Positions 1 through 8,505 of a DNA stretch of 64,000 nucleotides are shown piece after piece. The DNA is from Mycobacterium sp. MYCO198283 (GTDB taxonomy: Bacteria; Actinomycetota; Actinomycetes; Mycobacteriales; Mycobacteriaceae). The notes below the pieces were generated by a model. That model searched no databases, was not told the DNA's origin, and saw only the letters and a list, made by a program, of their open reading frames with translations. The stretch's first letter is position 1. Each line of letters opens with the position of its first letter. The translations under genes and the position numbers were made by a program. The stretch covers positions 1 through 64,000 of the forward strand of contig NZ_JAJQJI010000008.1 in assembly GCF_021213805.1 (NCBI RefSeq), in the 5' to 3' direction.

Positions 1-967
1 TGTTCGAGGGCGCGGCGCAGCCGGCGGCTGATGGTCCGGGTGGTTCGGCCCGAGCCGATGACCTGGCCGTCGCGGTGGAACCACACCTCGCAGGTGGCGT
101 CGCAGGTCAGGTAGCGGCGGTCATCGGCCGGCAGCAGCGGACCCAGGTGCAGCGCGGCCACCCGATCCTTCACATCGACGTGACGACGACGGTGGTGTGC
201 TGGCCGTGGGGGCGGCGGGCCACCTCGGCGTCCCAGCCGGCGTCGACCAGCTCCAGGAACGCGTCGGCCGTGGTGGGCATCGGGGGCCGCTCGACACCCG
301 GGTCGCCGACGGCGGCGGCGGCGTTGCCGTTGCTGTCGTCGTCGTTGTTGTGGTTGTGTTTCCACGCCGCGATGAGCGCCTCGTGATGCGAGCGCAGCGC
401 GGCCTCGAATTTCGCCGCCTCGAGGTGGGGGAGTTTGATGCGCCACGCCGTGTAGTCGGCGTCGGCGGTTTTGGTGATCGAGGGTCGCGGGTCGGGCCGT
501 GGGCCGGGCTCGGGGTCGGGGCGCGGTTCGAGTGTGACCGCGGTGCGCAGCTGGTTGACCGTGGCGACCGCGGCCAGCTGGGCGTAGTGCTCATCGGAGC
601 CCGCACCCGCGCCCTCGGCGATCACCCCGACCTGATCCAGCGACAGCCGGCCCTCGCGCATGGCTTGCGCGCAGCGCGGGAATTCCGGTAGCCGGTCCGC
701 GACGGCGGCGATGGTTTTGGCGTTGCGCGTCGACATGCCGGTCCGCCACGCGATCAACGCCGCGACCGAGCGGGCGCCGGTATGACCCCAGATACCGTCC
801 CGCTCGATGGTGGCCGCGATCTCGACAATGCGCGCATCAATGGCGTTGCGCTGACCGCACAATTCCGCCAATTCGTCGAACAACACCCCGAGACGTTCAG
901 ACGGATGCAACGGCGTCAACCGACTCGATCGAGGACATGCCGCCATTATCGCAGCGGGGTCCGACAA
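1..967 (-). pseudogene. 13E12-type DUF222 / HNH endonuclease gene, frameshifted and cut by the window edge
   Basis: The first reading frame (TTG at 967, or ATG at 944) gives a helical DUF222 domain typical of the mycobacterial 13E12 repeat family, ending early at 170 after VVVTSM. One frame over, the same strand continues with the expected family sequence (VDVKDRVAALHLGPLLPADD, then CDATCEVWFHRDGQVIGSG) to base 1. Restoring one base between 182 and 183 rejoins the frames, so this is a single-base deletion. The C-terminal HNH nuclease part would lie left of the window. Low-complexity stretches occur before the break (PRPDPEPGPRPDPRP, and a His/Asn/Asp run). Family members are multicopy and often degraded. 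A sequencing error in the acg-acg-acg run is the main alternative to real decay. Confidence 0.8.
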
Positions 968-1003
968 ATCCGGGGCGAGCGGAAGCCGACCTGGTAACCG
1001 TGC

Positions 1004-2212
1004 TCACCCGGTGGGCGCAGCACCGGCAGTGCTGATTCGCCGTTCGTCGCGCACCGGCACCAGCGGCAGCGCCGCGACCGGAAACAGCGCGCAGACCGCG
1101 AACGTCAGCGGGAACCCGACCGCCGCGATGAGAGCGCCGAACGCCGGTGGCGCCACCGCCGTGGTGAGCAGCTGGCTGGTGTTCTGCGTCCCGAGCGCCC
1201 GGCCGCTCCAGAACGGGCCGGCGATCTCGGCGATCGCGGTGAACGCCAGGCTGTTGTCGGACACCACCACCACCGAGGCCACCACCATGACGGCCACCGC
1301 GACGTCCCAGTCGAGTGCGTCGGTGAGCGCCATGGCCGCCATCGAGCCGGCCGCCAGCACGGCGATCCACCGGATGGGCCGCAGCCGCGAGCCCACCAGG
1401 TCGGACAGCCGGCCCGCCGAGATCCGGCCGGCCGCACCGGCGACCTGCGCCGCGAGCACCATGGCGCCGGCGGCCCCCGCAGACCAGCCGCGGTCCGTCA
1501 TCAGCCACACCAGCGTGTAGGTCCACAGCAGCGACTGCGGAATCACCAGCAGCACCGAGACGGCGTGGATGCGCCAGAGCACCCGCGAGCCGCGGTAGGG
1601 GTTGGCGAGGTCGGCCGCGGCGGCCTGTCCGCGCGGCGGCCGGGGCGGGTCGACGACGAAGAGCGCGCACACCACGGTCGCCGCCGCGCACGCCGCCGCC
1701 GGGAACAGCAGCGCGACGCTCGTGCCGTGCGCCTGCGCCAGCTGCGGGATCACCAGGGCGCCCACTCCGACTCCGAGCGGCTGCGCCGTCTGCCGAATGC
1801 CCATCACCGTTCCGCGTTGTCCCGGCGGGAACCAACCGACGACCAGGCGCCCGCTCGCGGAGTTGCTGCTAGCCGCAGCCATGCCACCGACGAAGAGCCA
1901 CACCGACACGGTGGCAAGCGAATCCGCCGCCGCGGCACCAACAGCGGCAGCCGCGGTGAGCCCGGAACCCACCGCGAGCACCCACCGCTCACCCACCCGG
2001 TCGAGCACCCATCCCCACGCGATGAGCGTGAGCACCATGCCGAAACTGGGCAACCCGGCGAGCAGGCCGGCGTGCGCGAGGTCGAGCCCGCGGTCGGTGT
2101 GCAGCGTCGGGATGAGGAACGCGACACCGTTGATGAAGATGTTCGCCGTCAACGTCGCGCCCAGGGCGATGGCGAGCAGCATCCACCGGCGCACCGAGCT
2201 GATCTCTGCCAC
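1004..2212 (-). CDS. MFS transporter (Rv2994-like)
   Basis: This is a 402-residue, roughly 12-segment membrane protein of the major facilitator superfamily. The N-terminal segment (ANIFINGVAFLIPTL) is followed by an MFS motif-A-like loop (WGWVLDRVGERW), and the second half repeats the pattern (GRLSDLVG). The substrate is unknown; gene order points to the orthologue of the uncharacterised M. tuberculosis transporter Rv2994. I chose GTG at 2212 because the protein then begins just before the first membrane helix. The frame stays open back to a TTG at 2275, but that overlaps a probable -10 box (TATAGT, 2261-2266 on this strand). It is divergent from the HTH/Clp-N gene and shares its regulatory region. 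Confidence 0.8.
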   Translation of the reverse strand: MAEISSVRRWMLLAIALGATLTANIFINGVAFLIPTLHTDRGLDLAHAGLLAGLPSFGMVLTLIAWGWVLDRVGERWVLAVGSGLTAAAAVGAAAADSLATVSVWLFVGGMAAASSNSASGRLVVGWFPPGQRGTVMGIRQTAQPLGVGVGALVIPQLAQAHGTSVALLFPAAACAAATVVCALFVVDPPRPPRGQAAAADLANPYRGSRVLWRIHAVSVLLVIPQSLLWTYTLVWLMTDRGWSAGAAGAMVLAAQVAGAAGRISAGRLSDLVGSRLRPIRWIAVLAAGSMAAMALTDALDWDVAVAVMVVASVVVVSDNSLAFTAIAEIAGPFWSGRALGTQNTSQLLTTAVAPPAFGALIAAVGFPLTFAVCALFPVAALPLVPVRDERRISTAGAAPTG

Positions 2213-2260
2213 GCCCGCGAGCTTGCCATGCCGTCTCAGCCGACAAGAAGACGATCCCAA

Positions 2261-2266
2261 ACTATA
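2261..2266 (-). promoter_or_regulatory. Probable -10 box for the MFS gene
   Basis: TATAGT on the minus strand fits the actinobacterial TANNNT -10 element and lies 48 bases before the chosen GTG. No convincing -35 hexamer is visible at 17-18 bases. Confidence 0.4.
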
Positions 2267-2282
2267 AGACGTCAAGCAATGA

Positions 2283-2311
2283 TTGACGGCTTGGGCGAGT
2301 CAACCTATGGT
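2283..2311 (+). promoter_or_regulatory. Sigma-A type promoter of the HTH/Clp-N gene
   Basis: TTGACG (2283-2288), a 17-base spacer and TATGGT (2306-2311) form a strong housekeeping promoter. The -10 ends 6 bases before the ATG at 2318 and there is no ribosome binding site, so the transcript is predicted to be leaderless. Confidence 0.75.
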
Positions 2312-2315
2312 TGAC
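2299..2315. promoter_or_regulatory. Palindromic operator overlapping the -10 box
   Basis: GTCAACC-TAT-GGTTGAC is a perfect inverted repeat with 7-base arms. It covers the whole -10 element and ends 2 bases before the start codon, the position of a repressor site. The adjacent gene encodes a HTH protein, so autoregulation is the simplest inference. The bound protein is not known. Confidence 0.65.
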
Positions 2316-2317
2316 GC

Positions 2318-3028
2318 ATGACCACCAAGACCACCCGGCCCGTCCGACTCGACGACTTGATCGACGCCATCACCACGGTTCACAGCGACGTACTGGATCA
2401 GCTGACCGACGCCGTATTGGCGGCGGAGGCCCTGGGAGAGGTGGCCGACCACCTCATCGGCCACTTCGTCGACCAGGCGCGCCGCTCCGGAGCGTCCTGG
2501 ACCGAGATCGGGCGTCGCATGGGCGTCACCAAGCAGGCGGCGCAGCAGCGGTTCGTTCCGAAGGCGGGTGCCAACCCGCTCAACGCCGACGACGGCTTCG
2601 CCCGCTTCACACCGCGGGCCCGCAACGTGGTCGTCGCGGCGCAGAATGTTGCCCAGCAGGCGGGCTACGCCGAGATCACGCCCGACCACCTGCTGCTGGC
2701 CTTGCTCACCGAACCGCAGGGGCTGGCCCATGAGCTGCTCGTCGCGCAGGGCCTGTCGGCCGACGGCGTGCGCGACGCGGTGGCGCTGCCAGCCGGCGCC
2801 GGATCGGCGCCCGACCTCGTCCCGTTCAGCGGGCCCGCGCGCAAGGCGCTCGAGCTCACTTTCCGGGAGGCGCTTCGGCTCGGCCACAACTACATCGGCA
2901 CCGAGCACCTGCTGCTCGCGCTCGCCGAAACCGAACCCGAGGACGGCCCCTTGCACCGGCTCGGCTTCGACAAGCCGCGCGCCGAGGCGGAGTTGCGGCG
3001 GATGCTGGAGTCGTTGACCACCGGCTGA
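2318..3028 (+). CDS. HTH plus double Clp-N domain protein, no ATPase
   Basis: The 236-residue protein has a helical N-terminal region (about 1-55), a helix-turn-helix (about 60-80, SWTEIGRRMGVTKQAAQQRF) and two Clp-N repeats (about 95-155 and 168-232). The repeats share the core TPDHLLLALL / GTEHLLLALA seen in the substrate- and adaptor-binding N domain of ClpC. No AAA+ module follows, so it is not a Clp unfoldase. It may be a DNA-binding regulator that senses Clp substrates, adaptors or damaged protein through its Clp-N part; that role is inference. Its promoter overlaps a palindrome and the transcript looks leaderless. It is divergent from the MFS gene and 30 bases upstream of the next gene. 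Confidence 0.8.
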   Translation: MTTKTTRPVRLDDLIDAITTVHSDVLDQLTDAVLAAEALGEVADHLIGHFVDQARRSGASWTEIGRRMGVTKQAAQQRFVPKAGANPLNADDGFARFTPRARNVVVAAQNVAQQAGYAEITPDHLLLALLTEPQGLAHELLVAQGLSADGVRDAVALPAGAGSAPDLVPFSGPARKALELTFREALRLGHNYIGTEHLLLALAETEPEDGPLHRLGFDKPRAEAELRRMLESLTTG

Positions 3029-3046
3029 CGGGCCCGGCCCGTTCAC

Positions 3047-3052
3047 TAGGCT
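3047..3052 (+). promoter_or_regulatory. -10 box of a leaderless transcript
   Basis: TAGGCT ends 6 bases before the ATG at 3059 and no Shine-Dalgarno sequence intervenes, which predicts transcription starting at the start codon of the FAH-family/gltX pair. Confidence 0.5.
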
Positions 3053-3058
3053 GATCGG

Positions 3059-3862
3059 ATGCGTCTCGGTCGAATCGCCAGTCCCGACGGTGTCGCCTTC
3101 GTCAGCGTCGAGGGTGCCGACGCCGACGCCGTCGCCCGCGAGATCGCCGAGCATCCCTTCGGGACACCGACCTTCACCGGCCGGCAGTGGGCGCTCGCCG
3201 ACGTCCGGCTGCTGGCGCCGATCTTGGCGAGCAAGGTGGTCTGCGTCGGCAAGAACTACGCGGACCACATCGCCGAGATGGCTGCGCACGAGAGGAGCGA
3301 AACGGGTTCGGTGGAGTACCCGGACCCGATCATCTTCCTGAAACCCAACACGTCGATCGTCGGGCCGAACGTGCCGATCCAGCTGCCTGCGAATGCTTCG
3401 GAGGTGCACTTCGAGGGCGAGCTCGCCGCTGTGATCGGCCGGCCCTGCAAGGACGTGCCCGCCGCACGTGCCGCCGAGAACATCCTCGGCTACACCGTCG
3501 CCAACGACGTCTCGGCCCGCGACCAGCAGCGCGCCGACGGACAGTGGACGCGGGCCAAGGGGCACGACACGTTCTGCCCCGTCGGCCCGTGGATTTCCAC
3601 CGACCTCGACCCGTCCGACGTCGAGCTGCGCACCGAGGTCAACGGCGAGGTGAGGCAACACAGCCGGACGTCGCTGATGATCCACGACGTCGGCGCGATC
3701 GTGGAGTGGGTCTCGGCGGTGATGACGCTGTTGCCGGGTGATCTCATCCTCACCGGCACGCCGGCCGGCGTGGGTCCCATCGAGCACGGCGACACGGTCA
3801 GCGTCACGATCGACGGTATCGGCACGCTCACCAATCCCGTTGTGCGCAAGGGGCGCTCGTGA
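3059..3862 (+). CDS. Fumarylacetoacetate hydrolase family protein (Rv2993c-like)
   Basis: This 267-residue enzyme has the FAH fold used by fumarylacetoacetases, 2-hydroxyhepta-2,4-diene-1,7-dioate isomerases and acylpyruvases. Visible hallmarks are [11 protein letters not shown] near residue 62, DPIIFLKP, the metal-ligand segment [11 protein letters not shown], and NDVSARDQQ. The C-terminal [14 protein letters not shown] is also typical. The exact substrate cannot be read from sequence; cleavage or decarboxylation of an acylpyruvate-type 2-oxo acid is the family expectation. It overlaps gltX by 4 bases (GTGA), so the two are co-transcribed, as in other mycobacteria. Confidence 0.88.
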   Translation: MRLGRIASPDGVAFVSVEGADADAVAREIAEHPFGTPTFTGRQWALADVRLLAPILASKVVCVGKNYADHIAEMAAHERSETGSVEYPDPIIFLKPNTSIVGPNVPIQLPANASEVHFEGELAAVIGRPCKDVPAARAAENILGYTVANDVSARDQQRADGQWTRAKGHDTFCPVGPWISTDLDPSDVELRTEVNGEVRQHSRTSLMIHDVGAIVEWVSAVMTLLPGDLILTGTPAGVGPIEHGDTVSVTIDGIGTLTNPVVRKGRS

Positions 3863-5328
3863 CGAGTTCCGACGTGCGGGTCCGGTTCTGCCCGTCGCCC
3901 ACCGGCACCCCGCACGTCGGTCTGGTGCGCACCGCGCTGTTCAACTGGGCCTACGCGCGCCACACCGGCGGCACTTTCGTCTTCCGCATCGAGGACACCG
4001 ACGCCGCCCGTGACAGCGCCGAGAGCTACGCCGCGATCCTCGACGCGCTGCGCTGGCTGGGCCTCGACTGGGACGAGGGGCCGGAGGTCGGCGGACCGTT
4101 CGGGCCGTACCGACAGTCCGAGCGCGGGGAGATCTACCGCGGCGTCGTGGCGACCCTGCTCGCGAACGGCGAAGCGTACGAGTCGTTCTCGACACCGGCC
4201 GAGGTGGAGGCCCGCCACATCGCCGCCGGCCGCAACCCGAAGCTCGGCTACGACAACTTCGACCGCGACCTCACCGACGCCGACCGCGAGCGGTTCCGCG
4301 CCGCGGGCCGGCCGGCCGTGGTGCGGCTCCGCATGCCCGACGAGGATCTCGGCTGGCACGACCTGGTGCGGGGGCCGACGACCTTCCCGGCCGGCTCGGT
4401 GCCCGACTTCGCGCTGACGCGCGGCACCGGCGAGCCGCTCTACACGCTCGTCAACCCCGTCGACGACGCGCTGATGCGCATCACCCACGTGCTGCGCGGC
4501 GAGGACATCATGCCGTCCACGCCGCGTCAGATTGCGTTGTACCAGGCCCTGATCCGGCTCGGGCTCGCCGAGCGCGTGCCGCAGTTCGCGCATCTGCCCA
4601 GCGTGCTGGGGGAGGGCAACAAGAAGCTCTCGAAGCGAGACCCGCAGTCCAACCTGTTCCTGCACCGCGACCGCGGCTTCCTGCCCGAGGGGCTGCTGAA
4701 CTACCTGGCGCTGCTCGGCTGGGGCATCGCCGACGACCACGACGTGTTCAGCCTCGACGAGATGGTCGCGGCGTTCGACGTGGTGGACGTCAACGCGAAC
4801 CCGGCGCGCTTTGACCAGAAGAAGGCCGACGCGATCAACGCCGAGCACATCCGCCGGCTGCCGGTCGACGACTTCGCGGTGCGGCTCTCCGACTACTTCG
4901 CGGCCCACGGCCACGACACCGGGCTCTCCCCCGAGCGGTTCGCCGAGGCCGCCGCGCTGGTGCAGACCCGCATCGTGGTGCTCGGCGACGCCTGGGAGCT
5001 GTTGCGCTTCCTCGACGACGACGAGTACGCGATCGACCCCAAGGCAGCCGCCAAGGAGCTCAAACCCGACGCCGCCGCGGTCATCGACGCCGCGATCGCC
5101 GCGCTCGGCGGGTTGGCCGACTGGGATCCGGCGAGCATCGAGGACGCGCTGCGCAGCGCGCTGCTCGACCGGCTGGAGCTCAAGCCGCGCAAGGCATTCG
5201 GTCCGATCCGCGTGGCCGTCACCGGCTCGACGATCAGCCCGCCGCTGTTCGAATCGCTCGAACTGCTCGGCCGCGAGCGGAGCCTTTCGCGGCTGCGCAA
5301 CGGCCGTGAGCTGGCGGTTCACGGCTAG
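3859..5328 (+). CDS. gltX: Glutamyl-tRNA synthetase
   Basis: This class I aminoacyl-tRNA synthetase charges tRNA-Glu with glutamate. In many actinobacteria it also misacylates tRNA-Gln for later amidation by GatCAB; I infer that here from the lineage. The 489 residues contain the HIGH-type motif HVGL (19-22) after CPSPTGTP and the KMSKS-type motif KLSKR (256-260), with the anticodon-binding helical domain at the C terminus. The GTG start overlaps the preceding stop. The genes for tRNA-Gln and tRNA-Glu lie directly downstream. Confidence 0.97.
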   Translation: MTSSDVRVRFCPSPTGTPHVGLVRTALFNWAYARHTGGTFVFRIEDTDAARDSAESYAAILDALRWLGLDWDEGPEVGGPFGPYRQSERGEIYRGVVATLLANGEAYESFSTPAEVEARHIAAGRNPKLGYDNFDRDLTDADRERFRAAGRPAVVRLRMPDEDLGWHDLVRGPTTFPAGSVPDFALTRGTGEPLYTLVNPVDDALMRITHVLRGEDIMPSTPRQIALYQALIRLGLAERVPQFAHLPSVLGEGNKKLSKRDPQSNLFLHRDRGFLPEGLLNYLALLGWGIADDHDVFSLDEMVAAFDVVDVNANPARFDQKKADAINAEHIRRLPVDDFAVRLSDYFAAHGHDTGLSPERFAEAAALVQTRIVVLGDAWELLRFLDDDEYAIDPKAAAKELKPDAAAVIDAAIAALGGLADWDPASIEDALRSALLDRLELKPRKAFGPIRVAVTGSTISPPLFESLELLGRERSLSRLRNGRELAVHG

Positions 5329-5342
5329 CTGCAGGTCTTTGG

Positions 5343-5348
5343 TAATCT
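5343..5348 (+). promoter_or_regulatory. Possible -10 box for tRNA-Gln
   Basis: TAATCT matches TANNNT and lies 52 bases before the mature tRNA-Gln. No strong -35 element is visible, so readthrough from gltX is the alternative. Confidence 0.35.
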
Positions 5349-5400
5349 GCTCGTCGGCCCTCGAGCAGCCGTGCGTGCGCAAGCGGTGAGGGTGTGCCAG

Positions 5401-5472
5401 TGGGGTATGGTGTAATTGGCAACACAGCTGATTCTGGTTCAGCCGTTCTAGGTTCGAGTCCTGGTACCCCAG
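5401..5472 (+). tRNA. tRNA-Gln (anticodon CTG)
   Basis: The acceptor arms TGGGGTA (5401-5407) and TACCCCA (5465-5471) pair fully and G5472 is the discriminator. The anticodon stem GCTGA/TCAGC encloses the loop TTCTGGT, giving anticodon CTG. The T-loop GGTTCGAGTCC is standard. CCA is not encoded. The position after gltX matches the mycobacterial arrangement. Confidence 0.96.
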
Positions 5473-5587
5473 CAAGATCTCCGGCGTATCCTCCGCCAGG
5501 TTTGCCGCCAAATGCCCAAGCGCTGCTCCGCTTTCGCCGCCATGGGCGCCGCCGCCAGACGATTAGGTGAGCACTCGCCGCGTCGGC

Positions 5588-5593
5588 TATGCT
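5588..5593 (+). promoter_or_regulatory. Possible -10 box for tRNA-Glu
   Basis: TATGCT lies 13 bases before the mature tRNA-Glu and fits TANNNT. The gap between the two tRNAs (5473-5606) shows nothing else recognisable. Confidence 0.45.
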
Positions 5594-5606
5594 GACTCTC
5601 GGTTCC

Positions 5607-5679
5607 GGCCCCGTCGTCTAGCGGCCTAGGACGCCGCCCTCTCACGGCGGTAGCGTGGGTTCGAATCCCATCGGGGCTA
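5607..5679 (+). tRNA. tRNA-Glu (anticodon CTC)
   Basis: The acceptor strand GGCCCCG (5607-5613) pairs with CGGGGCT (5672-5678), including one G-T wobble, and A5679 is the discriminator. The anticodon stem CCGCC/GGCGG encloses CTCTCAC, giving anticodon CTC. The T-arm GTGGGTTCGAATCCCAT is canonical. It decodes GAG and is a substrate of the adjacent gltX product. Confidence 0.96.
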
Positions 5680-5690
5680 CCACAGCACCA

Positions 5691-5720
5691 AGCCCGGACC
5701 GTTCGCGGTCCGGGCTTTCT
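5691..5720 (+). terminator. Intrinsic terminator after tRNA-Glu
   Basis: AGCCCGGACC (5691-5700), a GTTCGC loop and GGTCCGGGCT (5707-5716) form a perfect 10-bp stem followed by TTCT. It begins 11 bases after the tRNA and probably ends the gltX-tRNA unit. Confidence 0.8.
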
Positions 5721-5736
5721 CGTGCCCGCGCCCTTT

Positions 5737-5797
5737 CGCGAAACCGCATTCCCGGTCGTTCTCGTCGCCGAAACACGACCGGGAATGCGGTTTCGCG
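5737..5797. repeat. Perfect 23-bp inverted repeat (hairpin A)
   Basis: Bases 5737-5759 are the exact reverse complement of 5775-5797, with a 15-base loop. The stem runs from CGCGAAACCGC to CCCGGTCGT. It lies between the tRNA-Glu terminator and the stop codon of the convergent FDOR gene at 5800. There is no T tract, so it is not a textbook terminator, although it could end transcription from the right. It resembles hairpin B at 32662-32718 in core and loop sequence. Confidence 0.85.
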
Positions 5798-5799
5798 GG

Positions 5800-6294
5800 T
5801 CAGGCCGGTGCCGTCGAACCGCCCAGCGGCATGGCCGGCATCCCGAGCTTGCGGTGGTCCCAGGACCGGGTCCGCGTGACGTTCAGCCGGACGCCGACCC
5901 GCTTGTTCATCATCATGTCCACCGCGGGCTTGAGATCGTCGGTGTAGGGGCCGGTGTAGCGCTCCCACACGCTGACCCCGACCGCGAAGATCACGTCCGG
6001 ATCGTCGACGATCTCGGCGGTGCCCTCGAACGACACGCCGCGCAGGGTGTCATAGGTCTGGCCGTCCTCCAGCAGGAACGTGATCCGCGGGTCGCGACGC
6101 AGGTTCACCACCTTCTGCGACTTGGCCTTCGTCTCGAACCAGATGTCGCCGTCGACGACGCCGTACCACATGGCCGTCAGGTGGGGCTGGCCGTCGCGGC
6201 CGATGGTGGCCAGCGTCCCCGCCCGGCTGCGGTGGACGAAATCGGTGATCTCGTCGTCGGTCATGACGATCTGTGCGCGCTGGTTGCTGCCCAT
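5800..6294 (-). CDS. Split-barrel flavin/F420-binding protein (Rv2991-like, PPOX family)
   Basis: This 164-residue protein has the single-domain split beta-barrel of the pyridoxamine 5'-phosphate oxidase-like group. Visible family segments are RAGTLATIGRDGQPHLTAMWY, IWFETKAKSQKVVNLRRDPR and VSFEGTAEIV. Such proteins bind FMN or, in actinobacteria, the deazaflavin F420 (the FDOR-B class). The F420 gene fbiD is also in this window, but the cofactor cannot be fixed from sequence. I chose ATG at 6294; an upstream extension would be arginine-rich and lies within iclR. It starts 5 bases after the iclR stop and is probably co-transcribed with it. Confidence 0.82.
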   Translation of the reverse strand: MGSNQRAQIVMTDDEITDFVHRSRAGTLATIGRDGQPHLTAMWYGVVDGDIWFETKAKSQKVVNLRRDPRITFLLEDGQTYDTLRGVSFEGTAEIVDDPDVIFAVGVSVWERYTGPYTDDLKPAVDMMMNKRVGVRLNVTRTRSWDHRKLGMPAMPLGGSTAPA

Positions 6295-6299
6295 GCGGC

Positions 6300-7019
6300 T
6301 CAGTCTGGCAGGCCGCCGCCGAGCCGCCGGGTCAGGGCGTCGGCGGCCGCGAGCAGGTCGGCGGCCCACCGCTCGCCGGGCCGCCGCCCGATGCGGTCGA
6401 TCGGACCCGACACCGACACCGCCGCGACCACCTCGCCGCGGCCGTCGCGCACCGGCGCCGACACGCTGGCCACGCCGGCCTCGCGCTCGGCGACACTCTG
6501 CGCCCAGCCGCGGCGCCGCACCTCGGCCAGCGCGCGGGCGGTGAACACGGCGTCACGCAGCACCGCCTCCTGGGTGGCGGCATCGCTGTAGGCGAGCAGC
6601 ACCTTGGCGCCCGAGCCGGCCGTCATCGGCAGCCGGATCCCGACCGGCACCGTATCCCGCAGTCCCGCAGGCGGTTCCAGGGCCGCGACGCAAATCCGCT
6701 CGGTGCCGTCACGCCGGTACAGCTGCACGCTCTCGCCGGTGATCTCACGCAGCCGCGGCAGCACCGCGGCGGCCGCCGCCGGCAACGCGTCGTCGACCCG
6801 GTGTGCCAGCGCGCTGATCGCCGAGCCGAGCCGCCAGCGTCCGTCGGCGTCGCGGGCCAACAGCCGGTGCGTTTCCAACCCGGCCGCCAGCCGGTGCGCG
6901 GTGGCGCGGGGGAGACCGGTGCGCGCGCACAGCTCGGCGAGGCCACAGGGCGCCTCGGCCACCGTGTGCAACACCAGCACGGCTTTGTCGAGCACGCCGA
7001 TGCCGCTATCCTGTCTCAT
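6300..7019 (-). CDS. IclR-family regulator next to leuCD (Rv2989 / LtbR / NdgR type)
   Basis: The 239-residue protein has an N-terminal winged helix (about 8-70, CGLAELCARTGLPRATAHRLA) and a C-terminal IclR effector domain (about 80-235, RETGESVQLY-like and GSGAKVLLAYSD segments). Divergent IclR regulators beside leuCD control leucine biosynthesis in relatives (LtbR in Corynebacterium, NdgR in Streptomyces), so regulation of leuCD is the likely role. Its ATG lies inside a palindrome (7014-7026). A TAGTAT -10 (7026-7031, minus strand) sits 6 bases before the ATG, which suggests a leaderless, autoregulated transcript. Confidence 0.85.
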   Translation of the reverse strand: MRQDSGIGVLDKAVLVLHTVAEAPCGLAELCARTGLPRATAHRLAAGLETHRLLARDADGRWRLGSAISALAHRVDDALPAAAAAVLPRLREITGESVQLYRRDGTERICVAALEPPAGLRDTVPVGIRLPMTAGSGAKVLLAYSDAATQEAVLRDAVFTARALAEVRRRGWAQSVAEREAGVASVSAPVRDGRGEVVAAVSVSGPIDRIGRRPGERWAADLLAAADALTRRLGGGLPD

Positions 7020-7026
7020 ACTGAGA
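7014..7026. promoter_or_regulatory. Candidate IclR operator between iclR and leuC
   Basis: TCTCA-TAC-TGAGA is a perfect inverted repeat that covers the iclR start codon and touches the divergent -10 elements: TAGTAT for iclR at 7026-7031 (minus) and TAACGT for leuC at 7030-7035 (plus). A further GAGAT half-site follows near 7045. One bound regulator could therefore control both directions. Confidence 0.6.
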
Positions 7027-7056
7027 TACTAACGTTCCAGAATGTGAGATGGCGAG

Positions 7057-8484
7057 ATGTCTGAACAGCCCCGGACGCTGGCGGAGAAGGTGTGGGACGA
7101 CCACGTGGTGGTTCCCGGCTCGGGAACCGGCGCGGCCCGCGAACCCGACCTCATCTACATCGACCTGCACCTCATCCACGAGGTGACCAGCCCGCAGGCC
7201 TTCGACGGGCTGCGCCTCGCCGGCCGCCCGGTGCGCCGGCCCGACCTGACGCTCGCCACCGAGGACCACAACGTCCCCACCGTCGACATCGACAAGCCGA
7301 TCGCCGACCCGGTGTCGCGCACGCAGGTGGAGACGTTGCGCCGCAACTGCGCCGAGTTCGGGATCCGGCTGCACCCGATGGGCGACGCCGAGCAGGGCAT
7401 CGTGCACATCATCGGCCCGCAGCTCGGCCTGACCCAGCCCGGCATGACGATCGTGTGCGGCGACAGCCACACGTCCACCCACGGCGCCTTCGGCGCGTTG
7501 GCGATGGGCATCGGCACCTCGGAGGTCGAGCACGTCATGGCCACGCAGACCCTGCCGCTGCGGCCGTTTCGCACCATGGCCGTCAACGTGGACGGCGAGC
7601 TGCCGGCGGGAGTCACCGCAAAGGACATCATCCTCGCGGTCATCGCCAAGATCGGTACGGGCGGCGGGCAGGGCTACGTCATCGAATACCGCGGCAGCGC
7701 CATCGAATCGCTGTCGATGGAGGGCCGGATGACGATCTGCAACATGAGCATCGAAGCGGGCGCCCGGGCCGGGATGGTCGCCCCCGACGAGACCACGTAC
7801 GCCTACCTCCGCGGCCGCCCCCACGCCCCCACCGGCGCGGACTGGGATGCCGCCGTGGCGAACTGGGAGCAGTTGCGGACCGACCCGGCCGCGGAGTTCG
7901 ACACCGAGGTCTACATCGACGCCACGACGCTCAGCCCGTTCGTCACCTGGGGCACCAACCCCGGCCAGGGCGTGCCGCTGGCCGCCGCGGTGCCCGATCC
8001 GGAGCTGATGACCGACCCCGACGAGCGCCACGCCGCCGAAAAGGCGCTGGCCTACATGGACCTCGCGCCCGGCACCGCGATGCGCGACGTCGCGGTCGAC
8101 GCCGTCTTCGTGGGGTCGTGCACCAACGGCCGGATCGAGGACCTGCGGGCCGTGGCCGAGGTGCTGCGCGGCCGCCGGGTGGCCGACGGGGTGCGCATGC
8201 TGGTGGTGCCGGGCTCCATGCGGGTGCGCGCCCAGGCGGAATCGGAAGGCCTGGGCGAGATCTTCACCGCGGCGGGCGCCGAGTGGCGCCAGGCGGGCTG
8301 CTCGATGTGCCTCGGGATGAACCCCGACCAGCTGTCGCCGGGCGAGCGTTGCGCCTCGACGTCCAACCGCAACTTCGAGGGCCGGCAGGGCAAGGGCGGC
8401 CGCACCCACCTGGTGTCGCCGGTGGTCGCCGCGGCCACGGCGGTCAAGGGCACGCTGGCCTCGCCCGCGGACCTCGACGACTAG
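7057..8484 (+). CDS. leuC: 3-isopropylmalate dehydratase, large subunit
   Basis: LeuC isomerises 2-isopropylmalate to 3-isopropylmalate with LeuD in leucine synthesis. It is a 475-residue aconitase-superfamily protein. The three cysteines that hold the 4Fe-4S cluster are visible as Cys355 (GSCTNGR) and Cys415/Cys418 ([11 protein letters not shown]). Other family segments are [27 protein letters not shown]. It is divergent from the IclR regulator and 21 bases upstream of leuD. Confidence 0.97.
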   Translation: MSEQPRTLAEKVWDDHVVVPGSGTGAAREPDLIYIDLHLIHEVTSPQAFDGLRLAGRPVRRPDLTLATEDHNVPTVDIDKPIADPVSRTQVETLRRNCAEFGIRLHPMGDAEQGIVHIIGPQLGLTQPGMTIVCGDSHTSTHGAFGALAMGIGTSEVEHVMATQTLPLRPFRTMAVNVDGELPAGVTAKDIILAVIAKIGTGGGQGYVIEYRGSAIESLSMEGRMTICNMSIEAGARAGMVAPDETTYAYLRGRPHAPTGADWDAAVANWEQLRTDPAAEFDTEVYIDATTLSPFVTWGTNPGQGVPLAAAVPDPELMTDPDERHAAEKALAYMDLAPGTAMRDVAVDAVFVGSCTNGRIEDLRAVAEVLRGRRVADGVRMLVVPGSMRVRAQAESEGLGEIFTAAGAEWRQAGCSMCLGMNPDQLSPGERCASTSNRNFEGRQGKGGRTHLVSPVVAAATAVKGTLASPADLDD

Positions 8485-8505
8485 CACCGACGGAGGAGTC
8501 AGAGC

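Noticed and set aside
5401-5679. tRNA genes as possible prophage or island attachment sites
   Set aside because: No integrase, second tRNA 3' copy or foreign gene block is visible nearby.
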